This document shows, one piece after another, positions 1 through 7,488 of a stretch of DNA of 40,425 nucleotides. Made by a program: the position numbers and the translations under genes. Position 1 is the first letter of the stretch, and every line of letters starts with the position of its first letter. Source of the DNA: Clostridia bacterium. GTDB taxonomy: Bacteria > Bacillota > Clostridia > Christensenellales > CAG-138. The stretch covers positions 1-40,425 of the forward strand of contig JAFZIH010000062.1 in assembly GCA_017554455.1 (NCBI GenBank), read 5' to 3'. The notes below the pieces were generated by a model that saw only the letters and a list, made by a program, of their open reading frames with translations, searched no databases and was not told where the DNA came from.

Positions 1-97
1 AGTGCGTTCATCATAGTATTGAAGATAGATTTGCGGAACGCTTTGCCGCGCCGTTTCGGTGCGCTGAACTTTTTCGAAAACTAGAAACGATTATGTG

Positions 98-126
98 ATA
101 TAGCCGGGCAGTTTGCTCGGTTATAT
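98..126 (+). promoter_or_regulatory. Hairpin in the rny leader
   Basis: A 13-bp stem with a 3-nt loop: ATATAGCCGGGCA (98-110) pairs with TGCTCGGTTATAT (114-126), with two G-U pairs. No U-run follows, so it does not look like an intrinsic terminator. It ends about ten bases before the ribosome binding site of rny. It may be an mRNA-stabilising or autoregulatory structure, which would suit a gene for an endoribonuclease, but that is inference. Confidence 0.5.
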
Positions 127-150
127 TGATATAGATCGGAGAAGAATAAC

Positions 151-1701
151 GTGGAGTGGTGGCACTTTGTACTGATCGGCGCCGGACTCATCATCGGCGC
201 GGTGATCGGAATCGTGATCGGCTACTTCTATCGGAGAAACGTTGCGGAGGCAAAGGTCGAGAAGGCCGAGGATACCGTAAAGCGTTTGTACGATGAAGCC
301 CAGAAGAAGGCCGAAGAGATCCGTAAAGAAAAAGTATTGGAAGCAAAGGACGAGGCATACAAGATCCGCAGCGAAGCGGAGAAGGAAGTCCGGGAACGCA
401 GAAACGAGATCAAGCAGAACGAGCGTCGGCTGTTCCAGCGCGAGGAATCGCTGGATAAGAAACTCGAAGGCGTCGAGAACCGTGAGCAGCAGTTGAACGA
501 CCGCACCAAGAAGCTGGACAAACTCGAAGACGAGATCAATGCTTTGTATAAAAAGCAGGAGGAGGAACTGGAGCGCATTTCCGGCATCACGCTGGACGAA
601 GCAAAGACCATGGTGCTCTCACGTGCCGAGCAGGAAGCAAAGCACGAAGCAGCGGTCATGCTCAGAGAGATCGAGCAACGCACCAAGGAAGAAGCCGACA
701 AGCGCGCAAGAAACATCGTATCGCTGGCGATCCAGCGCTGCGCCGCGGATCACGTTGCGGAAGCGACCGTGTCCGTCGTACCGCTGCCCAACGATGAGAT
801 GAAGGGCCGCATCATCGGCCGTGAGGGACGCAACATCCGCGCGCTCGAAACGGCGACCGGCGTCGACCTCATCATCGACGACACGCCGGAAGCGGTCATC
901 CTGTCCGCGTTTGATCCGGTGCGCAGAGAGATCGCGCGCATCAGCTTGGAAAAGCTCATCATGGACGGACGCATCCATCCCGCGCGCATCGAGGAAATGG
1001 TCGAGAAAGCGCGCAAGGAAGTCGATCAGACGATCCGCGAGGCGGGCGAAGCCGCAGTCCTCGAAGTCGGCGTACACGGACTGCATCATGAACTGATCCG
1101 TCTCCTCGGCAGAATGAAATACCGCACCAGCTACGGTCAGAACGTGCTGCGTCACTCGATCGAGGTCGCGCACCTCGCCGGCATCATGGCAAGCGAGATC
1201 GGCGCAAACGTCGCGCTCGCAAAGCGCGCAGGTCTTTTGCACGACATCGGCAAGTCCATCGACCACGAGGTCGAGGGCAGCCACGCGCAGATCGGCGCGG
1301 ACCTTGCGAAGAAGTATCGCGAGAACAACGCGGTCATTCACTGCATCATGGCGCACCACGGCGACGTCGATCCCAACTCGATCGAAGCGGTGCTCGTGCA
1401 GGCGGCGGACGCGATTTCGGCGGCAAGACCCGGCGCGCGTCGTGAAACGCTCGAAGCGTATATCAAGCGCCTCGAAAAGCTTGAGGAGATCGCAAACTCG
1501 TTCGAGGGCGTCGATTATTCCTACGCGATCCAGGCAGGCCGCGAAGTCCGCATCATCGTCAAGCCGGAGCGTGTCAGCGACACCGAGACCGTCATCATGG
1601 CGAAGGATATCGCAAAGCGCATCGAGAGCGAGCTCGAGTATCCGGGCCAGATCAAGGTCAACGTCATCCGCGAGACCCGCACGGTCGATTACGCGAAGTA
1701 A
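151..1701 (+). CDS. rny: Ribonuclease Y
   Basis: RNase Y is the membrane-anchored endoribonuclease that starts mRNA decay in many Firmicutes. The 516-residue protein has the standard layout and length. A transmembrane helix spans residues 5-26. A long charged coiled coil runs to about residue 200. A KH RNA-binding domain follows, with [12 protein letters not shown] at 219-230. The HD phosphohydrolase domain contains RHSIEVAH (H335), LLHDIGK at 362-368 and AHHGD near 401-405, and the usual C-terminal segment ends the protein. The start is GTG, supported by CGGAGAAG at 137-144. It is followed at once by an inserted repeat and then by a terminator at 1856-1886. In many Clostridia rny follows recA/recX; the upstream gene lies outside the window. 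Confidence 0.97.
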   Translation: MEWWHFVLIGAGLIIGAVIGIVIGYFYRRNVAEAKVEKAEDTVKRLYDEAQKKAEEIRKEKVLEAKDEAYKIRSEAEKEVRERRNEIKQNERRLFQREESLDKKLEGVENREQQLNDRTKKLDKLEDEINALYKKQEEELERISGITLDEAKTMVLSRAEQEAKHEAAVMLREIEQRTKEEADKRARNIVSLAIQRCAADHVAEATVSVVPLPNDEMKGRIIGREGRNIRALETATGVDLIIDDTPEAVILSAFDPVRREIARISLEKLIMDGRIHPARIEEMVEKARKEVDQTIREAGEAAVLEVGVHGLHHELIRLLGRMKYRTSYGQNVLRHSIEVAHLAGIMASEIGANVALAKRAGLLHDIGKSIDHEVEGSHAQIGADLAKKYRENNAVIHCIMAHHGDVDPNSIEAVLVQAADAISAARPGARRETLEAYIKRLEKLEEIANSFEGVDYSYAIQAGREVRIIVKPERVSDTETVIMAKDIAKRIESELEYPGQIKVNVIRETRTVDYAK

Positions 1702-1706
1702 GGGTG

Positions 1707-1842
1707 ACAACCCTCCCGACGGACTTCGTCCGCCATCCTCCCTTACACAGGGAGGGCGGGAAGATAAGATCTTCCCCTACGGAACCTGTAGGGGCGGATC
1801 GTATCCGCCCGATCATGCATCGCACGAAAACGGGAGGGTTGT
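1707..1842. repeat. 136-bp element with 12-bp perfect terminal inverted repeats
   Basis: The ends are ACAACCCTCCCG (1707-1718) and CGGGAGGGTTGT (1831-1842), which are exact reverse complements. Inside, read on the minus strand, are a GGAC-GAA-GTCC hairpin and CCTCCC/GGGAGG arms, the same architecture as the repeat at 29824-29864. Also inside are two GTAGGGG hairpins facing away from each other, at 1758-1780 (minus) and 1788-1811 (plus). No coding potential and no clear target-site duplication were seen. It looks like a non-autonomous miniature element carrying other repeats. It lies six bases after the rny stop codon. Confidence 0.75.
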
Positions 1843-1855
1843 AAAGCAACAAACC

Positions 1856-1886
1856 AAGGGGTTTCGGATTACCGCAACCCCTTTTT
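1856..1886 (+). terminator. Intrinsic terminator or attenuator before the dipeptidase gene
   Basis: AAGGGGTT (1856-1863) pairs with AACCCCTT (1876-1883), with an inner CGG-ATTA-CCG stem and a T-run at 1882-1886. It ends rny transcription. The dipeptidase ribosome binding site begins only about six bases later, so there is no room for a promoter between them. Confidence 0.8.
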
Positions 1887-1903
1887 CATTCAAGGAGGAT
1901 ACT

Positions 1904-2830
1904 ATGCAGTTTCCTGTTGCGGACGCACATTGCGACTACTTATTCGGCGCAATGGATTACGGCTGGACGATCGATACGCAGAAGCGGAATCAGACGATCA
2001 CGCTTGAGAATCTGCAAAAGGGCGGGGTAGCGCTGCAGTTTTTGGCGGCGTGGGCGGATACGAAGCTCAGAGTCCCGCCGCTTGAGCAGGTGCTGATCAT
2101 GATCGACCGGTATCATTCGATGCTCGCGGAGCATCCGGAACTCGTTCCGCTTTCGAAAGACTTTGAACCGGCATCGGGAAAGATCGCGACGGTGCTTGCC
2201 GTGGAAGGCGCGGAGTGCCTCGGCGCGTCGCCGTCGATCCTCAGAGATCTCTACCGGCTCGGCGTGCGCGCGATGACGTTTACGTGGAACTCGGACAACG
2301 AGCTTGCCGGCGCGGGACAGGGAAAGAAGCGCCGCGGACTGTCCGCCGCGGGCCGCGAGATCCTTTCGGAAATGAACCGGCTCGGGATCGCGTTCGACGT
2401 GTCGCATCTTTCCGACGACGGCATTGAGGACGCGCTTGCGCTCAGTTCGCAGCCGATCTTTGCGTCACATTCGAACTGTCGGCAGCTTATGAACGCGCCG
2501 CGCTGTTTGAAAGACGAATACATTCGCGCGATCGCCGAAAAAGGCGGCGTGGTCGGGATCAACTTTTACGGTCCGCAGCTATGTGAATCCGGTCATGCGA
2601 CGATTCGGGATATCGTGCGGCATATTGCGCATGCCGCCTCGATCGCGGGCGTCAGTCACGTCTGCATCGGTTCGGACTTCGACGGTATGCAGCAGTATCC
2701 GAAGGACCTTAGAAACCCGTCCGATCTGCCCGCGCTCCTTGACGCATTGCTTTCGGAGGGCTTTACGCCCGCCGAGGTCGAGCGCATCGCCTACCGCAAT
2801 CTGCACGACTATATCGTGCAGTTCATGTGA
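1904..2830 (+). CDS. Membrane dipeptidase family protein (peptidase M19)
   Basis: A 308-residue homologue of renal dipeptidase, a binuclear zinc enzyme that hydrolyses dipeptides. All expected ligands are visible: DAHCD at 7-11 (H9, D11), the bridging glutamate in VEG at 100-102, H168 in DVSHLS, H189 in ASHSN and D258 or D260 in GSDFDG at 256-261. There is no signal peptide, so a cytoplasmic enzyme is likely. The open frame extends far upstream through the repeat and into rny, but GGAGG at 1894-1898 and the HxD motif close to the N-terminus fix the start at ATG 1904. The gene stands alone between rny and tRNA-Trp and sits directly behind a terminator, which suggests expression by read-through. 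Confidence 0.93.
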   Translation: MQFPVADAHCDYLFGAMDYGWTIDTQKRNQTITLENLQKGGVALQFLAAWADTKLRVPPLEQVLIMIDRYHSMLAEHPELVPLSKDFEPASGKIATVLAVEGAECLGASPSILRDLYRLGVRAMTFTWNSDNELAGAGQGKKRRGLSAAGREILSEMNRLGIAFDVSHLSDDGIEDALALSSQPIFASHSNCRQLMNAPRCLKDEYIRAIAEKGGVVGINFYGPQLCESGHATIRDIVRHIAHAASIAGVSHVCIGSDFDGMQQYPKDLRNPSDLPALLDALLSEGFTPAEVERIAYRNLHDYIVQFM

Positions 2831-2845
2831 GCATAGAAAAAGTTC

Positions 2846-2874
2846 TTGCATTTTGTTTGCGGCTGTGGTATGAT
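2846..2874 (+). promoter_or_regulatory. Promoter of tRNA-Trp
   Basis: TTGCAT (2846-2851), a 17-bp spacer and TATGAT (2869-2874) preceded by TGG, which makes an extended -10. Transcription would start near 2881, a dozen bases before the mature tRNA. Confidence 0.75.
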
Positions 2875-2892
2875 ACCGCTTGCAAACCGAAT

Positions 2893-2966
2893 AGGGGCAT
2901 GATGTAATGGTAACATAGCGGTCTCCAAAACCGTTCTTGAGGGTTCGAGTCCTTCTGCCCCTGCCA
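2893..2966 (+). tRNA. tRNA-Trp (anticodon CCA)
   Basis: A complete cloverleaf. The acceptor stem is AGGGGCA (2893-2899) with TGCCCCT (2956-2962). The anticodon stem is 2918-2922/2930-2934 around the loop CTCCAAA, with anticodon CCA at 2925-2927. The T arm is 2939-2955 with TTCGAGT in the loop, the discriminator is G2963, and the 3' CCA is encoded at 2964-2966. The CCA also forms the base of the following terminator stem. Confidence 0.97.
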
Positions 2967-3003
2967 CAAAAACAGCCACCCGCAAGGGTGGCTGTTTTTG
3001 TGG
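2964..3003 (+). terminator. Terminator of tRNA-Trp, overlapping its CCA end
   Basis: A perfect 18-bp inverted repeat, 2964-2981 with 2986-3003, loop GCAA, T-run inside the 3' arm. It works on either strand in principle. The first arm begins with the CCA of the tRNA, so hairpin formation and the tRNA 3' end compete for the same bases. Confidence 0.9.
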
Positions 3004-3076
3004 CGTTATAGATAGAGGACTCGAACGACGCGGCGCCGATCTGGTCGGCGCAAAAACACCGAGGTGCGGTGTTTTT
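2985..3076 (+). repeat. Direct repeat, copy A (tRNA-terminator tail)
   Basis: About 92 bp starting in the 3' arm of the tRNA terminator. They recur at 3357-3446 with about five differences. The unit contains GACTCGAAC, the reverse complement of a T-loop sequence, then a GCGCCGA/TCGGCGC stem, then a second terminator hairpin. Confidence 0.85.
3052..3076. terminator. Second, bidirectional terminator hairpin
   Basis: AAAAACACCG (3052-3061) pairs with CGGTGTTTTT (3067-3076), loop AGGTG. It has A- and T-runs on both sides and so could stop transcription from either side. It is part of repeat copy A. Confidence 0.65.
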
Positions 3077-3152
3077 AGCGGACGGCTGCGCAGCGCAAGA
3101 CCGACTGCAAAGCGCGGAGCGCGAGCAGGCGAGTCTGAACAAGCGGAGCAGG

Positions 3153-3174
3153 CGAGTCCTTCTGCCCCTGCCAC
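3153..3174 (+). pseudogene. Duplicated 3' end of tRNA-Trp (T arm and acceptor fragment)
   Basis: Positions 3153-3174 are identical to 2946-2967 of tRNA-Trp: the T-loop end, the T-stem 3' strand, the acceptor 3' strand and CCA. Nothing upstream can form a tRNA body. Like the true tRNA, the fragment is followed directly by a terminator hairpin. The stretch from about 3004 to 3506 contains no credible gene, only this fragment, the direct repeats and inverted repeats. Confidence 0.8.
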
Positions 3175-3175
3175 G

Positions 3176-3210
3176 TCGTCGCGGGCTTCGCTTAGCTCGC
3201 GACGATTTTT
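3176..3210 (+). terminator. Terminator behind the tRNA fragment
   Basis: TCGTCGCGGGC (3176-3186) pairs with GCTCGCGACGA (3195-3205) in an 11-bp stem with one G-U pair and an 8-nt loop, followed by TTTTT. Confidence 0.7.
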
Positions 3211-3260
3211 ATATTTCATAGAAAAATCATCGCTTCGCCTTGCTGCGCCGCTCCTCCTTT

Positions 3261-3341
3261 CCGCAAAAGGTCACGCTCGGTTCGCCTAATCGCTTGCAAG
3301 CGCGCTCATAACGGCTCACTGTCGCTACCAACCTTTTGCGG
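3261..3341. repeat. Inverted repeat with 10-bp arms 61 bp apart
   Basis: CCGCAAAAGG (3261-3270) and CCTTTTGCGG (3332-3341) are exact reverse complements. The DNA between them contains the palindrome GCTTGCAAGC. No T-run or coding frame is associated with it; its role is unknown. Confidence 0.55.
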
Positions 3342-3356
3342 GATACCGCATCCCCG

Positions 3357-3446
3357 AGGGTGGCTGTTTTTGTGGCGTTATAGATAGAGGATTCGAACAA
3401 CGCGGCGCCGATCCGGTCGGCGCAAAAACACCGCGGTGCGGTTTTT
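3357..3446 (+). repeat. Direct repeat, copy B (truncated terminator tail)
   Basis: The second copy of the 2985-3076 unit. It begins with the 3' arm of the tRNA terminator but lacks the 5' arm, so the large hairpin cannot form here. The downstream hairpin is retained in altered form (CACCGCGGTG palindrome followed by T-rich DNA). Confidence 0.85.
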
Positions 3447-3447
3447 C

Positions 3448-3476
3448 TTTCTTTTTGGCGGAGGATATGGTATGAT
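3448..3476 (+). promoter_or_regulatory. Candidate promoter of the nucleotidyltransferase gene
   Basis: TATGAT at 3471-3476 preceded by TGG (extended -10). The -35 region 17 bp upstream (TTTCTT) is weak. The spacing to the gene start (30 bp) is reasonable. Confidence 0.5.
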
Positions 3477-3506
3477 CGTTGCAGCAAAGAACGATGAGAG
3501 GATCAT

Positions 3507-4310
3507 ATGCTCACGACGGACTTCGACAAGCTGCTGAACGGATTTACGGAACGGACAAAGGAGATCCTGAAGGACGACCTCGTCGGGATCTATCTGCACG
3601 GGTCCGCGGTCATGGGCTGTTTCAATCCCGAACAAAGCGATATCGACCTGATCATCGCGGTCGAGCGACCGCTGTCCGATCCCGTCAAACGTGCATACAT
3701 GGAGACGGTGACAGCATACAGCGCGACGGGACCGAAAAAGGGGATCGAAATGAGCGTCGTTTTAAGGTCGGTGTGCAAGCCCTTTGTGTATCCCACGCCG
3801 TTTGAACTGCATTTTTCCGAGGGGCACGCGGCGTGGTACAGAAGCAATCCGGACGATTATATCCGCAGGATGAACGGCACGGACAAGGACCTCGCGGCGC
3901 ATTTTACGATCATCAACAGAAGGGGCGTTTGCCTGTACGGAACGCCGATCCCGGAGGTGTTTGAGACGGTCCCGGCCGATGATTATATGGATTCCATATG
4001 GTTCGACGTCGAAGGCGCGGCAGAGGAGATCGTAAAGTACCCGACGTATCTGACTTTGAATCTTACGAGAGTGCTGGCGTTCAAAGAAGACGGGATGGTC
4101 CTGTCGAAAAAAGAGGGCGGTGAATGGGCGCTCGACCGCCTGCCCGCAGAGTACTGTCCGCTGATCGAAAACGCTCTGTGCGCGTATACCGAAAACGCGG
4201 AGGTCGTCTATGACAACGATCTTGCCGTGCGTTACGCGGCGTACGTACTGGATCGGATCAGGCAGGACGGCGGTCGTCCGCTACGAGCGAACGGGGTGCA
4301 GACAGGATGA
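3507..4310 (+). CDS. Nucleotidyltransferase, aminoglycoside adenylyltransferase-like
   Basis: This 267-residue protein has the nucleotidyltransferase signature near its N-terminus: YLHGSAVMG at 29-37 and SDIDL at 44-48. The two aspartates bind Mg-ATP. The rest looks like the C-terminal domain (DUF4111 type) of the AadA/ANT(9) family, and the length (about 260 residues in AadA) fits. Family members transfer AMP to streptomycin or spectinomycin, but many chromosomal relatives have no proven drug substrate, so resistance should not be assumed from sequence alone. GAGAGG at 3496-3501 supports the ATG. The stop overlaps the next start (ATGA), so the two genes are probably translated together. Confidence 0.85.
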   Translation: MLTTDFDKLLNGFTERTKEILKDDLVGIYLHGSAVMGCFNPEQSDIDLIIAVERPLSDPVKRAYMETVTAYSATGPKKGIEMSVVLRSVCKPFVYPTPFELHFSEGHAAWYRSNPDDYIRRMNGTDKDLAAHFTIINRRGVCLYGTPIPEVFETVPADDYMDSIWFDVEGAAEEIVKYPTYLTLNLTRVLAFKEDGMVLSKKEGGEWALDRLPAEYCPLIENALCAYTENAEVVYDNDLAVRYAAYVLDRIRQDGGRPLRANGVQTG

Positions 4311-4996
4311 CGATCGAGGAGAAGGCATTCTTAAGAAAACGGTTTCTGCCGGAAGCGCTGACGGCGTACGGTTTTCTCAAGACCGACGCCGGATATGTAT
4401 ATCGCACCGATTTCATGGACGGCGATTTCACCGCCGTCGTAACGGTCACGGAACGCGATGAAGCGACCGGCACGGTGATCGACAACATGAACGGCGAGGA
4501 ATATGCGCCGCTGCGGTCGGACCGGTTCAACGGCGCGTACGTGAACGCCGTGCGGTCCGCGTATGAGGACCTGCTTTTCAAGATCGCCGCGCATTGCTGC
4601 AGGGATACGCTGTTCGACACCGATCAGGCAAACCGGATTGCGGATCTGATCTTCGAGAGATACGGGGTCAGACCGGACTTTCCGTGGGGACAGAGCCCGC
4701 ACGAACATTCCGGCGTATTTCGTCACACGGAGGGCGGCAAGTGGTTTGCGCTGATCATGTGCATTCGCCGCGGCTTACTGACGAAGGACGGCGACGAAAC
4801 CATGACGGACGTCGTCAACCTGAAGATCGATCCGGAAAAAGGCAGACCCGAGCGGAACGGCGTGTATCCCGCGTATCATATGAATCACAAGCTTTGGATC
4901 ACGGTTACGCTTGACGATACGCTTTCCGACGATGCGGTCATGGAACTCGTCGAAACGAGCCGGCTTTTGACCTGCGGGAAGACAAGAAGATCATAG
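4307..4996 (+). CDS. MmcQ/YjbR family protein with N-terminal extension
   Basis: The last 100 residues or so match the MmcQ/YjbR (DUF419) fold: a GGKWFALIM strand, VVNLKIDP, then GVYPAYHMNHKLWITV and the closing LSDDAVMELVETS helix. Proteins of this fold are often called DNA-binding, but their function is unsettled. The first 110 residues form an extra region seen in longer clostridial members, with no motif I can name. The gene overlaps the nucleotidyltransferase by four bases (ATGA), which points to one transcript. No terminator follows; the next gene has its own strong promoter. Confidence 0.8.
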   Translation: MTIEEKAFLRKRFLPEALTAYGFLKTDAGYVYRTDFMDGDFTAVVTVTERDEATGTVIDNMNGEEYAPLRSDRFNGAYVNAVRSAYEDLLFKIAAHCCRDTLFDTDQANRIADLIFERYGVRPDFPWGQSPHEHSGVFRHTEGGKWFALIMCIRRGLLTKDGDETMTDVVNLKIDPEKGRPERNGVYPAYHMNHKLWITVTLDDTLSDDAVMELVETSRLLTCGKTRRS

Positions 4997-5004
4997 AATG
5001 TCGG

Positions 5005-5033
5005 TTGAAACGGCGCGGGTTTTCTGCTATAAT
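5005..5033 (+). promoter_or_regulatory. Strong sigma-A promoter of the lipase-like gene
   Basis: TTGAAA (5005-5010), a 17-bp spacer and TATAAT (5028-5033) with an upstream TGC (extended -10). Transcription would start near 5040. This places the in-frame TTG at 5005 inside the -35 box and decides the start codon at 5062. Confidence 0.85.
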
Positions 5034-5061
5034 CGGTTCAGAATCGGAAAAGAGGCAAGGC

Positions 5062-5856
5062 ATGACGTATCGACGGCTTCCCTTTGAGGAGTATTTCATC
5101 AATACAAGCGAAGACTTTACGCACACCGGAAGGGTGACCTATCCGGTGAAGTATACTGCGGTCAAATACAACACGACTAAGTTCTTCAAACTGCTCGGGC
5201 TGTCGCACGAGGTCAATTATGAGATCCATTACGAGCCGGACCGCGACGTGATCCAGATCCATTTTCAGCGCACGTTTGGCGCAGTCGACTGGGTCGCGAA
5301 CGTCTTTGAGTTTGCAAGCCGCTATTACCGCGCGATCGAGTTTGAGGGTGAACCGCTGCAGATCCGTGTCCATCACGGCTGGGGCAATATGTATCTTGCC
5401 GTCAAGCATGAGGTGCGTGAGAAGTGGCAGGCGCTGCATGAAGAACATCCGGATGCCGCGACGGAGATCCTCGGCTGGTCGCTCGGCTCCGGTATCGCAT
5501 GCCTGTGCTGCCAGGACCTGAACTACAACTTCGGTGTGAAGCCGTATCTGTATACGTTCGGCAGTGTGCGCCCGTTCAAGTGCACGCCGCTGAACAAAAA
5601 ACGCATGCATCGGTATCTTGCTTCGCTGTATACGGACTGCGAGAACTTTGCGGATGTGAACGATCTGATCTCCTACATGCCGCCGTTTCGCGGGTTCACG
5701 ATGATCCGCCGCGTCAACGTCGGAACCGAGCTGAAACGCTCGTTCTTCCGGCTCATCCATCCGCTGCGCTATCACGTGCATTACGATCATGCGGATCTGT
5801 ACCGGAAGGTCGGAGAGGTTCCGCCTAAACCCGACAACGAAATGCAGAGCGTTTGA
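5062..5856 (+). CDS. Lipase-like alpha/beta hydrolase (Lipase_3 type)
   Basis: A 264-residue protein with the nucleophile elbow GWSLG at 138-142 (Ser140) after a strand and helix typical of class 3 lipases. IRVHHGWGNMY at 101-111 fits the oxyanion segment. A later NDLISYMPPF resembles the lipase_3 stretch carrying the acidic residue, and HVHYDH near the C-terminus offers the catalytic histidine. No signal peptide or membrane helix is seen, so it is probably cytoplasmic. The substrate is unknown. AGAGGCAAGG at 5051-5060 precedes the ATG. Only 39 bases separate it from gerA, so read-through into the germination operon is possible. Confidence 0.75.
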   Translation: MTYRRLPFEEYFINTSEDFTHTGRVTYPVKYTAVKYNTTKFFKLLGLSHEVNYEIHYEPDRDVIQIHFQRTFGAVDWVANVFEFASRYYRAIEFEGEPLQIRVHHGWGNMYLAVKHEVREKWQALHEEHPDAATEILGWSLGSGIACLCCQDLNYNFGVKPYLYTFGSVRPFKCTPLNKKRMHRYLASLYTDCENFADVNDLISYMPPFRGFTMIRRVNVGTELKRSFFRLIHPLRYHVHYDHADLYRKVGEVPPKPDNEMQSV

Positions 5857-5895
5857 TTCCGTATAAAACCCACAGGATCGCCGCAAGCTATTCGC

Positions 5896-7488
5896 ATGAA
5901 GCATGTGATCCGAAACCTGTTGCAATTCGATCGGCCGTATCGGCAGTTTGAACTTTTGGAGACGGAGCCCGAAGGGACGCCGTCCTTTTTTGCGCGTACA
6001 AAGCCGCGTCGGGCAAAGATCACACCGGAGCATGGGACCGTCCAAAGGCGCCTTTCCGCGAATCTTGCGTGGCTGAAAGCGCGATTTCATACCGACGTCA
6101 ATGCGGACGTGATCCTGCGTCCGTTCAAGCTCGGCGGCACGGTCGACGCGCTGGCGGTCGGCATGAACGGCATGGCGGACGATCAGAAGATCGCAGATTT
6201 TATTCTGCGTCCCGCGTTCCAAATCGACGTCAGCGGCGTGAAGACCGCCGATCTGCCGACATACTTTTGCGAAAACGCGCTGTCCATGCACGAAACGGAG
6301 CTGACCGACCGCCGCGACGCGATCGTGCAGGCGATCACGGAGGGACGCACGGCGATCCTTCTGGACGGCGCAAAGGAGGCGATCCTCTGCGACACGCGCG
6401 GATTCGTTTCGCGCGCGGTCGGCGAACCGCAGAACGAGATGACGATCATGGGCCCGAAGGAGGCGTTTACGGAGAATATCCGCACGAACGTGACGCTTCT
6501 TAGGCGGATCCTGAAGCGGCCGGATTTCGTCTGCGAATTCCGCGACGCGGGCGGAACGAACCGCACAAAGCTCGTGCTCTGTTATCTTGACGGCACGGTG
6601 AATCCCGCGCTGCTTTCCGAGGTAAAACGGCGGCTCGATACGATCTCGACCGATATGCGTCTGACCGTCGGCCGCGTTGAACAGCTCATCGAAGATTACA
6701 CCTATCTGCCGCTGCCGCAGATGCTGAAAACAGAGCGTCCGGACCGCGCGGCTTCCGCCGTGCTCGACGGGCGGATCGCGCTGCTTCTTGAGGGCTGTCC
6801 GCAGGCGGGCGTGCTGCCGATCACGATCGCAGACCTCTTGGCAAGCGGAGAGGATCTTGATATGCGGCAGCCGGTCGGGACAGTCGTGCTTTTGATCCGC
6901 ATGATCGGCGCTGTGCTTTCAACGTATCTTCCTGCGTACTTTCTGGCGCTTGCGCTGCACCATCCGGGACAGCTTTCGGGCGAGATCCTGGAAACGGTCG
7001 TCGCGTCCCGCGCGATGGTGTTTCTGCCGCTCTGGATGGAAATGATCTTTCTGTTGCTCGTGTTTCAGCTCGTGCGCGAGGCGGGACTTCGCGTACCCGG
7101 CTCGATCGGTCACGCGATCGGGATCATCGGCGGATTGCTCCTCGGTCAGGCGGCGGTATCGGCGAACATCGTTTCGACGGTCGTGCTCATCATCGTCGCG
7201 CTGACGGGGCTCGGCAACTTCGCGATCCCCGATTACAGCGCGCAGGTCGCCGCGGCCTACTATCGCGTGCTGCTCTGCGTCGCGGCAACGCTTGCGGGGC
7301 TTTTGGGGATCACCGCCGCGGGGCTCTGCGTAACGGCTGTGATGTGTTCGGCAAAGTCGTTCGGCGTGCCGTTCTTCGCACCGTTTGCGCCGGTCACGAA
7401 GCACGCGGGGCACCTTTTATTCCGTTCGCGCATCCGAAACCGCGCAAGCTCGACCGATCCGATGAATCCCGAAAGGAGGCGCGCATGA
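5896..7488 (+). CDS. gerA: Spore germination receptor subunit A (GerA family)
   Basis: The A subunit of a germinant receptor of the spore inner membrane, 530 residues. The N-terminal soluble half has the family's opening LSANLAWLKARF near 53-64, the VGMNGMADD segment (compare YIDGLVD in other GerA proteins) and the PQNEMTIMGPKEAFTENIRTN-like block near residue 180. Four to five membrane helices fill residues 330-490, and a short basic tail ends the protein. The ATG has no good Shine-Dalgarno sequence: the nearest, AGGAT, is 18 bases upstream, so the start may lie slightly elsewhere. It heads gerA-gerB-gerC-small membrane gene, with a four-base overlap into gerB. Confidence 0.93.
   Translation: MKHVIRNLLQFDRPYRQFELLETEPEGTPSFFARTKPRRAKITPEHGTVQRRLSANLAWLKARFHTDVNADVILRPFKLGGTVDALAVGMNGMADDQKIADFILRPAFQIDVSGVKTADLPTYFCENALSMHETELTDRRDAIVQAITEGRTAILLDGAKEAILCDTRGFVSRAVGEPQNEMTIMGPKEAFTENIRTNVTLLRRILKRPDFVCEFRDAGGTNRTKLVLCYLDGTVNPALLSEVKRRLDTISTDMRLTVGRVEQLIEDYTYLPLPQMLKTERPDRAASAVLDGRIALLLEGCPQAGVLPITIADLLASGEDLDMRQPVGTVVLLIRMIGAVLSTYLPAYFLALALHHPGQLSGEILETVVASRAMVFLPLWMEMIFLLLVFQLVREAGLRVPGSIGHAIGIIGGLLLGQAAVSANIVSTVVLIIVALTGLGNFAIPDYSAQVAAAYYRVLLCVAATLAGLLGITAAGLCVTAVMCSAKSFGVPFFAPFAPVTKHAGHLLFRSRIRNRASSTDPMNPERRRA

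Noticed and set aside
619..1710. Minus-strand frame of 363 codons opposite rny
   Set aside because: Antisense of a certain gene; no independent evidence.
2579..3635. Minus-strand frames across the tRNA and the 3.0-3.5 kb gap
   Set aside because: They run through the tRNA, terminators and direct repeats, and their similar peptide pieces come from the repeated DNA.
5861..5890. Sigma-G-type promoter before gerA (GTATA, 18 bp, CAAGCTA)
   Set aside because: The -10 matches only in part and the start would fall on the ATG; too weak to list as a feature.
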